Positions 16,958 through 25,113 of a DNA stretch of 64,000 nt are shown here, in pieces. The stretch lies in NCBI RefSeq assembly GCF_900102505.1, contig NZ_FMVT01000009.1, positions 62,001 to 126,000 on the forward strand, in the 5' to 3' direction. The position numbers and the translations under genes were made by a program. Position 1 is the first letter of the stretch. Each line of letters starts with the position of its first letter. The notes beneath the pieces are model-generated. The model had not been told where the DNA came from. It made no database searches and saw only the letters and a list, made by a program, of their open reading frames with translations. The stretch is from Paracoccus tibetensis. Lineage in GTDB: Bacteria; Pseudomonadota; Alphaproteobacteria; Rhodobacterales; Rhodobacteraceae.

Positions 16958-17626
16958 ATGGACGGGATACAGGATCAGGCGGGCGATGGCGAGGTGCCGC
17001 TGGACTGGCGCGAGGGCGTGCCGGTCTCGATGCGCTTCGACGATCCCTATTTCAGCCTCGGCGGCGGGCTGGCCGAGACGCGGCATGTGTTTCTGGACGG
17101 GAACGACCTGCCGGCGCGGCTGCGGCCGGGCTTTCATGTCGGCGAGCTGGGCTTCGGGACGGGGCTTAACTGCCTTGCGCTGGCGGCGGTGGCGGATGTT
17201 CCGGTGCGGATGACCAGCTTCGAGGCCTTCCCCATGAGCCGGGCGCAGCTGGAGCAGGCGCATACGGCCTTCCCGGCGCTGGCGCCCCTGGCCGCGCAGC
17301 TGCGGGACGGGTGGGGCGGCGCGCAGATCCGCGTGGGGCAGGTCACGCTGGATCTGGTGCTGGGCGATGTGCGCCGGACGCTGCCGGATTGGGAAGGGCA
17401 GGCGGATGCGTGGTTTCTCGACGGCTTCTCGCCGGCGAAGAACCCTGAGATGTGGGGCGACGATCTCATGGCCGCGGTCGGCGCGCACACGGCACCGGGC
17501 GGCAGCTTCGCGACCTATACGGCGGCAGGGCATGTGCGGCGGGCACTGGCAGCGGCGGGGTTCGAGGTGCGGCGCCTACCGGGCTTCGGGCACAAGCGGC
17601 ACATGAGCGTCGGGCGGATGGGCTGA
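16958..17626 (+). CDS. mnmD: tRNA U34 5-aminomethyl methyltransferase (MnmD)
   Basis: Encodes 222 aa, the stand-alone form of the MnmC N-terminal domain, which makes mnm5(s2)U34 in tRNA using S-adenosylmethionine. Diagnostic segments are SMRFDDPYFS near the start, the SAM-binding GFHVGELGFGTGLNCLA and the catalytic WFLDGFSPAKNPEMW. The ATG at 16958 is the first one that clears the divergent oxidoreductase gene; a longer open frame reads through that gene and is rejected. A hairpin follows before the convergent rhomboid gene. Confidence 0.9.
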   Translation: MDGIQDQAGDGEVPLDWREGVPVSMRFDDPYFSLGGGLAETRHVFLDGNDLPARLRPGFHVGELGFGTGLNCLALAAVADVPVRMTSFEAFPMSRAQLEQAHTAFPALAPLAAQLRDGWGGAQIRVGQVTLDLVLGDVRRTLPDWEGQADAWFLDGFSPAKNPEMWGDDLMAAVGAHTAPGGSFATYTAAGHVRRALAAAGFEVRRLPGFGHKRHMSVGRMG

Positions 17627-17659
17627 GGTGGGCGCAGGGCGCAGCCCCGGCGCGCGGGC

Positions 17660-17676
17660 GGCCCCTCGATGGGGCC
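17660..17676. terminator. Hairpin between convergent mnmD and rhomboid gene
   Basis: GGCCCC (17660-17665) pairs with GGGGCC (17671-17676) around a TCGAT loop, and imperfect pairing extends further out. There is no T-run. Its position between convergent genes suggests a bidirectional stop. Confidence 0.35.
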
Positions 17677-17707
17677 TGCCGGGCGCGGCACCGCCCCCGG
17701 CAAGGTC

Positions 17708-18430
17708 CTAGCGCCGGACCCGGGGGATGCGGGTGGCCGTGTATTGCGTCTCGGGGTGGGGCGGGTGGCCGTGGGTGCGGGCCCAGAAGGTTGGGCCCCC
17801 GAGGCGGGCCAGCAGCGGCAGGGCCAGGATCACGCCCGCCGCGAAGCCGCCCGCATGGGCCCAGTAGGCGACGCCGCCCTGGTCGCTGGCGACGCTGAAG
17901 CCGCCGAAGAGCTGTATGGCGAACCAGATCCCCAGCATCACCCAGGCCGGCAGGGTGAAGACCTTGAAGAAGATGATGAAGATCGCCAGCACGTCCACTT
18001 TCGCGCGCGGGAACAGCAGAAGGTAGCCGCCCATCACCCCCGCAATCGCGCCCGAGGCGCCGACCATCGGGATGGTCGAGTAGGGGTCGAACCACATCTG
18101 CGCCCCGGCCGCCGCCAGCCCGGCCGCGAGGTAGAAGGCCAGGAAGCCGCCATGGCCCATCTGCTCTTCAAGGTTGTCGCCGAAGATCCACAGGAACAGC
18201 ATGTTCCCGCCCAGATGCAGCAGCCCCGCATGGAGGAACATGTGGCTCACCAGCCCCGTCAGCATCTCGCCGTTCATTATGGCGATCGGGTAGAGGGCGT
18301 TGCGCACCCACCATTCCTCGCCCGGGCTGCCGGGCAGGGTCATCAGGTAGATCGTGATGTTCGCCGCGATCAGCGCCCAGGTGACGAAGGGTGTGCCTTC
18401 CGACGGGTTGTGATCGCGGATCGGGAACAT
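17708..18430 (-). CDS. Rhomboid-family intramembrane serine protease
   Basis: Encodes 240 aa with about six to seven membrane segments. The nucleophile Ser126 is in GASGAIAG at the start of TM4 and the partner His192 in YWAHAGGFAAG of TM6; the L1-loop region (EEWWVRNAL) and HLGGNMLFLWIFG (TM2, oxyanion Asn) are typical. It cleaves transmembrane substrates within the bilayer; the target is unknown. The C-terminal tail (~210-240) is cytosolic and basic. It starts 5 nt after the stop of the META lipoprotein gene, so the two are probably co-transcribed. Confidence 0.93.
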   Translation of the reverse strand: MFPIRDHNPSEGTPFVTWALIAANITIYLMTLPGSPGEEWWVRNALYPIAIMNGEMLTGLVSHMFLHAGLLHLGGNMLFLWIFGDNLEEQMGHGGFLAFYLAAGLAAAGAQMWFDPYSTIPMVGASGAIAGVMGGYLLLFPRAKVDVLAIFIIFFKVFTLPAWVMLGIWFAIQLFGGFSVASDQGGVAYWAHAGGFAAGVILALPLLARLGGPTFWARTHGHPPHPETQYTATRIPRVRR

Positions 18431-18434
18431 GCGC

Positions 18435-18848
18435 CTATTGCGCCCGCACCAGCAGGAGGCGCGTGCGGTTGCCCTCGCGCAGGGCCAGTTGGCCGGGCGC
18501 GGTGCCGGGCAGCACCGTGCGCGGACCCTCCAGCGCGGCGAGGAATGCGGTCTCGGCCGCCGTCCGCTCGCGGTCGAGGCAGGCCATGCGGGTGACGCCG
18601 GGGGCGCTGATCTCGATGCCGGTCGCGGTCGGCGCGAGGGTGGCGAAGTAGCGGTTGCAGGGCGCCTGCCCCGCGATGCGGCCGGTCTCGGTCACCTCCA
18701 GCGTGACGCCCTCGGGGGCGGGGCGGCCGTCGATCTGCGTGACTGTGTAGCTGGCGCCGGGGGCCAGGAACTGGCTGCCGCCGCCGGGCGCGCCGCAGGC
18801 AGCCAGAAGGACGAGGGGCAGGGCGGCGAGGGATAGGCGCAGGCGCAT
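18435..18848 (-). CDS. META-domain (HslJ-like) lipoprotein
   Basis: Encodes 137 aa. A lipobox LLAAC (Cys19) ends the signal peptide, so it is predicted to be lipid-anchored in the envelope. The META/DUF306 core is visible as APCNRYFATLAPTATGIEI followed by GVTRMACLDRERTAAETAF, with the usual Cys pair. Family members include HslJ, linked to novobiocin resistance and heat shock in E. coli; the biochemical role is unknown. The start at 18848 gives the signal peptide; the frame is open much further upstream but antisense to gabT. Confidence 0.85.
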   Translation of the reverse strand: MRLRLSLAALPLVLLAACGAPGGGSQFLAPGASYTVTQIDGRPAPEGVTLEVTETGRIAGQAPCNRYFATLAPTATGIEISAPGVTRMACLDRERTAAETAFLAALEGPRTVLPGTAPGQLALREGNRTRLLLVRAQ

Positions 18849-18974
18849 CAGTCGAACTCCGGCTTCAGGTCCGCCGACTGTGGCCCGGCGGGCGGGGGGC
18901 TGCAAGTCACGCCCGCTTGCGCGGCGCGCGAGGCCGGCGCAATCTGCCGCCGACAGACCCGAGGGGAGGGCGCG

Positions 18975-20243
18975 ATGACCACGATGACCGACCGCAAGAA
19001 CGCCGCGATCTCGCGCGGCGTCGGCATGACCACGCAGGTCTATGCCGAGCGCGCCGAGAACGCCGAGATCTGGGACAAGGACGGCAACCGCTATATCGAC
19101 TTCGCCGCCGGCATCGCGGTCGTGAACACAGGCCACCGCCACCCCCGCATCGTCGAGGCCGTGCGCGCCCAGCTGGACCGCTTCACCCATACCTGCCACC
19201 AGGTCGTCCCCTACGAGAACTACGTCGCCCTGGCCGAGCGGCTGAACGCGCTGGTGCCGGGCGATTTCCCGAAGAAGACGATCTTCGCCACCACCGGCGC
19301 CGAGGCGGTAGAGAATGCGATCAAGATCGCCCGCTACCACACCCGCCGTCCCGGCATCGTCAGCTTCGCGGGCGGCTTTCACGGCCGGACCTTCATGGGC
19401 ATGGCGTTGACCGGCAAGGTCCAGCCCTACAAGGCCGGTTTCGGGCCGATGATGCCCGATGTCTGGCACCTGCCCTTCCCGAACCCGCTGCACGGCGTCA
19501 GCGCCGAGGACGCGATGAAGGCGCTGCAGCAACTCTTCAAGGCCGATCTGGAGCCTGCGCGTGTCGCCGCCGTCATCGTCGAGCCGGTGCAGGGCGAGGG
19601 CGGCTTCTACGAAGTGCCGACCGCCTTCATGACCGAGCTGCGCGCGCTTTGCGATCATCACGGGATGCTGCTGATCGCGGACGAGGTTCAGACGGGCTTT
19701 GCCCGCACCGGCAAGCTGTTCGCAATGGAGCATCACGGGGTCGAGGCGGATCTGGTGACCATGGCCAAGGGCCTTGGCGGCGGGCTGCCGATCAGTGCGG
19801 TCACCGGCCGGGCCGAGGTCATGGACGCGCCGCATCCGGGCGGGCTGGGCGGGACCTATGCCGGCAACCCGCTGGCGGTGGCGGCGGCCCATGCGGTGCT
19901 GGACGTCATCGCGGACGAGGGGCTGTGCGAGCGCGCTGTTCGTCTTGGGCAGCGGTTGAAGCAGCGCCTCGCCAGCCTGCGCGATCAGGTGCCGCAGATC
20001 GTCGACATCCGCGGCCCGGGCTTCATGAACGCGGTCGAGTTCAACCTGCCCGGCACAGACAGCCCGGCGCCCGACTTCGCCAACCGCGTGCGCGAGGCAG
20101 CGCTGGAGCGGGGCCTGATCCTGCTGACCTGCGGCGTGCATGGGAACGTGATCCGCTTCCTCGCCCCGCTGACCATCCAGGATGAGGTTTTCGCCGAGGC
20201 GCTGGACAAGCTGGAAGCCGCCCTTCTGGCGGCGCGGTCGTAG
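18975..20243 (+). CDS. gabT: 4-aminobutyrate aminotransferase
   Basis: Encodes 422 aa of class III PLP aminotransferases. It converts GABA and 2-oxoglutarate to succinate semialdehyde and glutamate. PLP contacts are TTGAEAVENAIKIAR, FAGGFHGRTFMGMALTGK, the cofactor Asp236 (IADEVQTGFARTG) and Schiff-base Lys265 (TMAKGLGGGLP). The ATG at 18975 follows a GAGGGGAGGG site. No gabD neighbour is present. An acetylornithine or other omega-aminotransferase role is possible, but the sequence reads as GabT throughout. Confidence 0.9.
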   Translation: MTTMTDRKNAAISRGVGMTTQVYAERAENAEIWDKDGNRYIDFAAGIAVVNTGHRHPRIVEAVRAQLDRFTHTCHQVVPYENYVALAERLNALVPGDFPKKTIFATTGAEAVENAIKIARYHTRRPGIVSFAGGFHGRTFMGMALTGKVQPYKAGFGPMMPDVWHLPFPNPLHGVSAEDAMKALQQLFKADLEPARVAAVIVEPVQGEGGFYEVPTAFMTELRALCDHHGMLLIADEVQTGFARTGKLFAMEHHGVEADLVTMAKGLGGGLPISAVTGRAEVMDAPHPGGLGGTYAGNPLAVAAAHAVLDVIADEGLCERAVRLGQRLKQRLASLRDQVPQIVDIRGPGFMNAVEFNLPGTDSPAPDFANRVREAALERGLILLTCGVHGNVIRFLAPLTIQDEVFAEALDKLEAALLAARS

Positions 20244-20245
20244 CC

Positions 20246-20283
20246 GGGGGCGCTTCGCCCCCTGCCCGGTGCTATGCACCGGG
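20246..20283. repeat. Hairpin pair after gabT
   Basis: GGGGGCG/CGCCCCC (20246-20252 with 20256-20262) and CCCGGTGC/GCACCGGG (20265-20272 with 20276-20283) are perfect stem-loops with 3-nt and TAT loops. They form the first part of the composite intergenic element that ends with motif copy C. Confidence 0.55.
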
Positions 20284-20294
20284 CGTTCGCCGCT

Positions 20295-20319
20295 GAAAAA
20301 GGTCCACTGGACCTTTTTC
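20295..20319 (+). terminator. Strong A/T-flanked hairpin after gabT
   Basis: GAAAAAGGTCCA (20295-20306) and TGGACCTTTTTC (20308-20319) are perfect 12-nt arms around one base, with an A-run on one side and a T-run on the other. This is what a bidirectional intrinsic terminator looks like. It lies between gabT and the ABC transporter genes. Confidence 0.7.
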
Positions 20320-20340
20320 GGGCACGGCTCACCCCCAGAG

Positions 20341-20361
20341 GATATTTCCGCACAGAAGATG
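20341..20361 (+). repeat. Intergenic 21-nt motif, copy C
   Basis: GATATTTCCGCACAGAAGATG closes the composite element between gabT and the ABC transporter operon, 65 bp before the ATPase start. Confidence 0.8.
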
Positions 20362-20426
20362 AGGCCGCTGGTAATTCGTCGCCGCGCTGCCTACGTGACG
20401 CTGCGGTATTGAGAAAAGGGCGCATC

Positions 20427-21356
20427 ATGGCTGCGATCATCGAGATCGACCGGCTTTCAAAGCAGTATGGCAGCGGCACGAAGGCCCTGGACGATGTCAG
20501 CCTGACGATCGACGAGGGCGAGATCATCGCGCTGCTGGGGCCGAACGGCGCGGGCAAGACGACGCTCATCTCGGTCATCTGCGGGCTGGTCGTGCCGACC
20601 GGCGGCACGGTCCGGGTCGGCGGGCACGACATCCGCCGCGACTGGCGCGCCGCGCGCAAGCTGATCGGGCTGGTCCCGCAGGAGATCGCGCTGCCGCCCT
20701 TCGAGTCGGTGATGAATTGCGTGCGCTTCACCCGCGGCCTTTACGGGATGGCGCCGGACGACGCCTATCTGGAGCGGATCCTGCGCGCGCTCGCGCTGTG
20801 GGACAAGCGCGACGCCGCCACGCGCGAGCTGTCGGGCGGCATGAAGCGCCGGGTGCTGATCGCCAAGGCGCTTTCGCACCGGCCGAAGGTGCTGTTCCTC
20901 GACGAGCCGACGGCGGGCGTCGACGTGGCGCTGCGCCGCGAGATGTGGGAGGTCGTGGGCGATCTGCGCCGCGAGGGCGTGACGATCATCCTGACGACGC
21001 ATTATCTCGAGGAGGCTGAGGAGATGGCCGACCGCGTCGGCGTCATCAACCGCGGCCAGCTGCTGCTGGTCCGCCCGACGGCGGAGCTGATGGGCGAGTT
21101 CGGCCGCAAGACGCTGATCATCGATCTGGACGAGGCGCTGAACGCCGTTCCCGCCAGCCTGATGGGGCGCGGGCTGGAGCTGTCCGCCGACGGCCGCTCG
21201 CTGCGCTTCGACTATGACACGCGCGCGGACCGGACCGGGATCGCGCGGCTTCTGGGCGATCTGGCGGGGCAGGGGATCTCGGTGCGCGACGTCTCGACCC
21301 GGCAGTCCAGCCTTGAGGAGGTGTTCCTGTCCCTCGTCTCGGAGGAGGCCGCATGA
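20427..21356 (+). CDS. ABC transporter ATP-binding protein (YadG/DrrA type)
   Basis: Encodes 309 aa. Walker A is [13 protein letters not shown] (about 36-48), the signature LSGGMKRR, Walker [13 protein letters not shown], and the H-loop [14 protein letters not shown]. The C-terminal extension (about 225-309) is typical of ABC-2 exporter ATPases. It energises the permease encoded next, whose start overlaps its stop (ATGA). The substrate is unknown. The ATG at 20427 follows GAGAAAAGGG; the longer open frame runs back into the intergenic repeats and is rejected. Confidence 0.92.
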   Translation: MAAIIEIDRLSKQYGSGTKALDDVSLTIDEGEIIALLGPNGAGKTTLISVICGLVVPTGGTVRVGGHDIRRDWRAARKLIGLVPQEIALPPFESVMNCVRFTRGLYGMAPDDAYLERILRALALWDKRDAATRELSGGMKRRVLIAKALSHRPKVLFLDEPTAGVDVALRREMWEVVGDLRREGVTIILTTHYLEEAEEMADRVGVINRGQLLLVRPTAELMGEFGRKTLIIDLDEALNAVPASLMGRGLELSADGRSLRFDYDTRADRTGIARLLGDLAGQGISVRDVSTRQSSLEEVFLSLVSEEAA

Positions 21357-22123
21357 CCGGCATCAACTGGCGCGGCGTGGGCGCGATCTTCCACGTGGAG
21401 ATGATGCGCTTCTTCCGCACGATCTGGCAGTCGCTGGCATCGCCGGTCCTGTCCACCGTCCTCTACTTCGTCGTCTTCGGCGCCGCTATCGGCGGGCGCA
21501 TCCAGTCGGTCGAGGGCGTGGAATACGGCGCCTTCATCGTGCCGGGCCTGATGATGCTGACGGTGCTTCAGCAGTCGGTCTCGAACGCGAGCTTCGGGAT
21601 CTACTTCCCAAAGTTCTCGGGCACGATCTACGAATACCTCGTCTCTCCCGTGGGCTGGATCGAGGTGACGCTCGGCTTCGTGGGCGCGGCGGCGGTCAAG
21701 GCGATCCTGATCGCGCTGGTGATCCTGCTGACCAGCTTCGCCTTCGTGGGCGTGCACATCCTGCACCCGTTCTGGATGCTGGCCTTCCTGACGCTGTCGG
21801 CGCTTGGCTTCAGCCTGCTGGGCTTCATCATCGGCCTCTGGGCCAAGAGCTTCGAGCAGCTTCAGATCGTGCCGATGATGGTGATCATGCCGCTGGTGTT
21901 CCTGGGCGGGGCCTTCTACTCGGCTTCGATGCTGCCGCCCTTCTGGGAGGGGGTCGCGAAGCTGAACCCGGTCCTCTACCTCATCTCGGGCGTGCGCTGG
22001 TCCTTCTTCGGCCTGGCCGACGTGCCGGTCGGGACCTCGCTGACGGCGGTCGCGCTGATGGTGGTGGTGTGCCTGGGGATCATCCGCTGGATCTTCGCGA
22101 CCGGCTGGCGGCTGCGCGAATGA
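21353..22123 (+). CDS. ABC-2 type transporter permease (YadH type)
   Basis: Encodes 256 aa with six predicted membrane helices and the ABC-2 fingerprint: [21 protein letters not shown] near the N-terminus and the late [32 protein letters not shown] segment. Together with the preceding ATPase it makes a homodimeric export channel in the inner membrane. Its stop codon abuts the stop of the convergent secreted-protein gene with no spacer. Confidence 0.92.
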   Translation: MTGINWRGVGAIFHVEMMRFFRTIWQSLASPVLSTVLYFVVFGAAIGGRIQSVEGVEYGAFIVPGLMMLTVLQQSVSNASFGIYFPKFSGTIYEYLVSPVGWIEVTLGFVGAAAVKAILIALVILLTSFAFVGVHILHPFWMLAFLTLSALGFSLLGFIIGLWAKSFEQLQIVPMMVIMPLVFLGGAFYSASMLPPFWEGVAKLNPVLYLISGVRWSFFGLADVPVGTSLTAVALMVVVCLGIIRWIFATGWRLRE

Positions 22124-22579
22124 TCAGCTGAGGCTGGGGCAGAAGCGCGCCTGCGGGTCGAGCCGCGTGTATTCGCGCGCGCTGATCACCTGCATCTCGC
22201 GCGAGCGGTTCCAGCCGCCGAACCAGCGCTCGCGGACGCCGCCGCGGTAGAAGCTGCCCATGATCTGGTCGACATAGGGCGCGATGATCTGCGTGCCCTG
22301 GATGCGCGGAGCGTGAAAGCCGATCCGGGCCTTGGGCGCGAGGCAGGCGTTCGGCAGCGTCGTCAGGATCGTGCAAGCCGACCGGCAATAGCCGCGGATG
22401 CGCACGACGCGCCCCGTGGCCGCCAGCTGCTCGCGCGTCTGGACCATCTGCAGGACATGGCCGCCGCGGTGGTTCCAGACGTCGATGAACTCGCCCTGCT
22501 GGTAGATGCCCGAACGCTCTTGGGCATCGGCGGGCGCGGCGAGGGCGGCCAAAAGGGCAAGGGCGAGCAGCGGTTTCAT
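22124..22579 (-). CDS. Secreted ClpP-like (COG3904-type) protein
   Basis: Encodes 151 aa with a clear signal peptide (1-19, ending ADA). The core GYCRSACTILTTL (Ser67) and ARIGFHAPR (His89) resemble the Ser/His positions of periplasmic ClpP-fold proteins, with Cys65 and Cys69 perhaps forming a disulfide beside the Ser. A protease or other crotonase-fold activity is possible but unproven; no third catalytic residue can be assigned with confidence. It diverges from the mini-protein/rimO region. A CGTGAC/GTCACG hairpin lies upstream (about 22603-22622). Confidence 0.6.
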   Translation of the reverse strand: MKPLLALALLAALAAPADAQERSGIYQQGEFIDVWNHRGGHVLQMVQTREQLAATGRVVRIRGYCRSACTILTTLPNACLAPKARIGFHAPRIQGTQIIAPYVDQIMGSFYRGGVRERWFGGWNRSREMQVISAREYTRLDPQARFCPSLS

Positions 22580-22676
22580 CGAAGCCTTATCCCGCAGCTT
22601 CGTGACGGGGGAAAGTCACGTTCCGGCGAACCCTGGGGCGGCCCGCGCGTTGGGGGCGAAACCAATGGAGGCTTTC

Positions 22677-22742
22677 ATGTTCCGACTTCTCAAGCTTTTC
22701 GCCATGTTCAAGGTCATCCGCCGGCTGATGGGCCGCCGGTAA
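22677..22742 (+). CDS. 21-aa cationic amphipathic mini-protein
   Basis: A GGAGG site at 22667-22671 sits 5 nt before ATG 22677; the frame encodes MFRLLKLFAMFKVIRRLMGRR and stops at TAA 22740-22742. The peptide has seven basic and no acidic residues, with hydrophobics spaced to form one face of a helix. This would suit membrane association. The following gene, rimO, starts 52 nt later. The alternatives are a leader peptide or a chance frame. I recognise no named family; small proteins of this style are easily missed by gene callers. Confidence 0.5.
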   Translation: MFRLLKLFAMFKVIRRLMGRR

Positions 22743-22793
22743 CTTTCGCGGATCGGGCTTTTCGCGGGGGCGCGAATCGCTTATCTGCGCGCG

Positions 22794-24161
22794 ATGCACC
22801 AGAACCCGCCCGACCTGCGCCCCGACCTTGCCCGCGCCCGCGTCCCTGAGACGCGGCGCGAGGGCCAGCCGACCATCGGCATGGTCAGCCTCGGCTGTCC
22901 CAAGGCGCTGGTGGACAGCGAGCGCATCCTGACGCGCCTGCGGGCCGAGGGCTACGCGATCAGCGCCGACTACCAAGGCGCCGATGCGGTGATCGTCAAC
23001 ACCTGCGGCTTTCTGGACAGCGCCAAGGCGGAAAGCCTGGACGCCATCGGCGAGGCGCTGCGCGAGAATGGCCGGGTCATCGTGACGGGCTGCCTCGGGG
23101 CCGAGCCGGACTATATCACCGGCGCGCATCCCAAGGTGCTGGCGGTGACCGGCCCGCATCAATACGAGCAGGTGCTGGACGCGGTCCATGGCGCCGTGCC
23201 GCCGCGGCCCGATCCGTTCATCGACCTGCTGCCGGCTTCAGGCGTCAGCCTGACGCCGCGGCATTACAGCTATCTGAAGATCTCGGAAGGCTGCAATCAC
23301 AAGTGCAAGTTCTGCATCATCCCGGACATGCGCGGCCGGCTGGTCAGCCGCCCGGCCCATGCGGTCGTGCGCGAGGCCGAGAAGCTGGTCGCCGCAGGGG
23401 TCAAGGAGCTGCTGGTCATCAGCCAGGACACCAGCGCCTACGGGCTTGACCTGCGCCATGCCGAGGAGCGCGGCCACCGCGCCCACATCACCGATCTGGC
23501 GCGGGACCTGGGCAGTCTCGGAGCCTGGGTGCGGCTGCACTACGTCTATCCCTATCCGCATGTGCGCGACCTGATCCCGCTGATGGCCGACGGCCTTGTG
23601 CTGCCTTATCTCGACATTCCGTTCCAGCACGCCCATCCCGAAGTCCTGCGCCGCATGGCCCGGCCCGCAGCGGCTGCGAAGACCCTGGACGAGATCGCCG
23701 CCTGGCGCGCCATCTGCCCCGAGATCACCCTGCGGTCGACCTTCATCGTCGGTTATCCCGGCGAGACGGAGGCCGAGTTCCAGACCCTGCTCGACTGGCT
23801 GGACGAGGCGCAGCTGGACCGCGTCGGCGCGTTCCAGTACGAGAACGTCAAGGGCGCGCGGGCGAACCTGCTGCCGGATCACGTCCCGGACGAGGTCAAG
23901 CAGGACCGCTTCGAGCGCTTCATGCAGAAGGCGCAGGCCATCAGCGAGGCCAAGCTGGCCGCAAAGGTCGGCACCCGGCTCGAGGTCATCGTGGACGAGG
24001 TCGACGAAAGCGGCGCCACCTGCCGCACCAAGGCCGATGCGCCCGAGATCGACGGCAACCTCTTCATCGATCAGGGCTTTGACGGGTTGAAGCCCGGCGA
24101 TATTGTGACCGTGAAGGTTGACGAGGCGGGCGAGTATGATCTCTGGGGACGAACCGACTGA
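22794..24161 (+). CDS. rimO: Ribosomal protein S12 (Asp88) methylthiotransferase
   Basis: Encodes 455 aa, the normal length. The UPF0004 domain carries three [4Fe-4S] cysteines ([35 protein letters not shown]). The radical-SAM motif is [12 protein letters not shown], and a TRAM domain ends the protein. RimO adds a methylthio group to Asp88 of ribosomal protein S12. The motif [11 protein letters not shown] separates RimO from MiaB-type tRNA enzymes. The downstream sulfotransferase gene begins inside its 3' end. Confidence 0.96.
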   Translation: MHQNPPDLRPDLARARVPETRREGQPTIGMVSLGCPKALVDSERILTRLRAEGYAISADYQGADAVIVNTCGFLDSAKAESLDAIGEALRENGRVIVTGCLGAEPDYITGAHPKVLAVTGPHQYEQVLDAVHGAVPPRPDPFIDLLPASGVSLTPRHYSYLKISEGCNHKCKFCIIPDMRGRLVSRPAHAVVREAEKLVAAGVKELLVISQDTSAYGLDLRHAEERGHRAHITDLARDLGSLGAWVRLHYVYPYPHVRDLIPLMADGLVLPYLDIPFQHAHPEVLRRMARPAAAAKTLDEIAAWRAICPEITLRSTFIVGYPGETEAEFQTLLDWLDEAQLDRVGAFQYENVKGARANLLPDHVPDEVKQDRFERFMQKAQAISEAKLAAKVGTRLEVIVDEVDESGATCRTKADAPEIDGNLFIDQGFDGLKPGDIVTVKVDEAGEYDLWGRTD

Positions 24162-25059
24162 CGAGGTGGTGGCCGAAGGCCGCATCCTGACCACCCTGAC
24201 CGTCAGCCCTGCCTTCGATCCGGACGGGCAGCCGAGAAAGCCCGGCGCGCTCTGCATCGGGGCGCAGAAGGCCGGGACCAGCTGGCTGGCGCAGATGCTG
24301 GGCCAGCACGCGCAGGTCTGGATCCCGCCCTTCAAGGAGGTGCAGTATTTCAACCACCTGCACATCCCCGAACACCGCCGCTGGATCGCCTGGCACTACC
24401 GCAACAAGCCGCAGGAGATCCGCGACCGGCACGTGAAGCGCGGCGTGCCGATGCAGCCTGAACTGGACGCCTACCTGACCTCGGTCACAGGCGGAAAAAT
24501 GTTCCACAACCAGTGGTACAAGCGCGTCTTCGCCCCCGCGCCGGCCGATGCGATGCCGATGGACTTCACGCCCGAATATTCCGGCCTGCCCGAGGAGGGC
24601 GTCGCGGCGGTCAAGGCCCTCCTGCCCAAGGCCCGCGTCATCTACCTGCTGCGCCACCCGGTCGACCGCGCCATCTCGCAGCTCAGGATGAACCTGCGCC
24701 GCGAGAAGCGGGTGCCGAAGACGGTCGAGGACTGGCTGGCCGAGGTCCGCAACCCCGTCCTGGACGAGCGGGGCGATTACGCCACCTACCTGCCGCGCTG
24801 GCTCGGCCACTATCCCGACATGCTGGTGATCCCCTTCGGCCGCATCGCCCGCGCGCCGCACGAGGTGATGGACGCGGTCGAGGCGCATCTTGGCATCGGC
24901 CCCTGCTTCTATGCCAACCTCACCCAGAAGGTCTTCGCCAATCCCGCCGGGCTGGAGCCGCCGCCCGAAGCGGTGGCGGCGCTGCACGAGCGGCTGGCCC
25001 CACAGGTCGAGGCGGTGCGCGCCATCCTGGGGGAAGAATTCGCCGCCGAACTGCGCTGA
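24136..25059 (+). CDS. Sulfotransferase-family protein
   Basis: Encodes 307 aa. The PAPS 5'-phosphate loop is [16 protein letters not shown] (about 40-55), and the 3'-phosphate site is [14 protein letters not shown] (about 170-185). Heparan-sulfate-type family members have this layout. The acceptor (lipid, glycan or peptide) is unknown. The ATG at 24136 overlaps the rimO end by 26 nt in another frame, so the two are likely co-transcribed. Confidence 0.85.
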   Translation: MISGDEPTDEVVAEGRILTTLTVSPAFDPDGQPRKPGALCIGAQKAGTSWLAQMLGQHAQVWIPPFKEVQYFNHLHIPEHRRWIAWHYRNKPQEIRDRHVKRGVPMQPELDAYLTSVTGGKMFHNQWYKRVFAPAPADAMPMDFTPEYSGLPEEGVAAVKALLPKARVIYLLRHPVDRAISQLRMNLRREKRVPKTVEDWLAEVRNPVLDERGDYATYLPRWLGHYPDMLVIPFGRIARAPHEVMDAVEAHLGIGPCFYANLTQKVFANPAGLEPPPEAVAALHERLAPQVEAVRAILGEEFAAELR

Positions 25060-25061
25060 CC

Positions 25062-25090
25062 TTTCATCGGGACCCGCAATCGCCTAGATA
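25062..25090 (+). promoter_or_regulatory. Possible promoter of ettA
   Basis: TTTCAT (25062-25067) and TAGATA (25085-25090) are 17 bp apart, 24 bp before the ettA start. The -35 is weak. Confidence 0.3.
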
Positions 25091-25113
25091 GCGGCAAATT
25101 GCAGGAGATTCCC

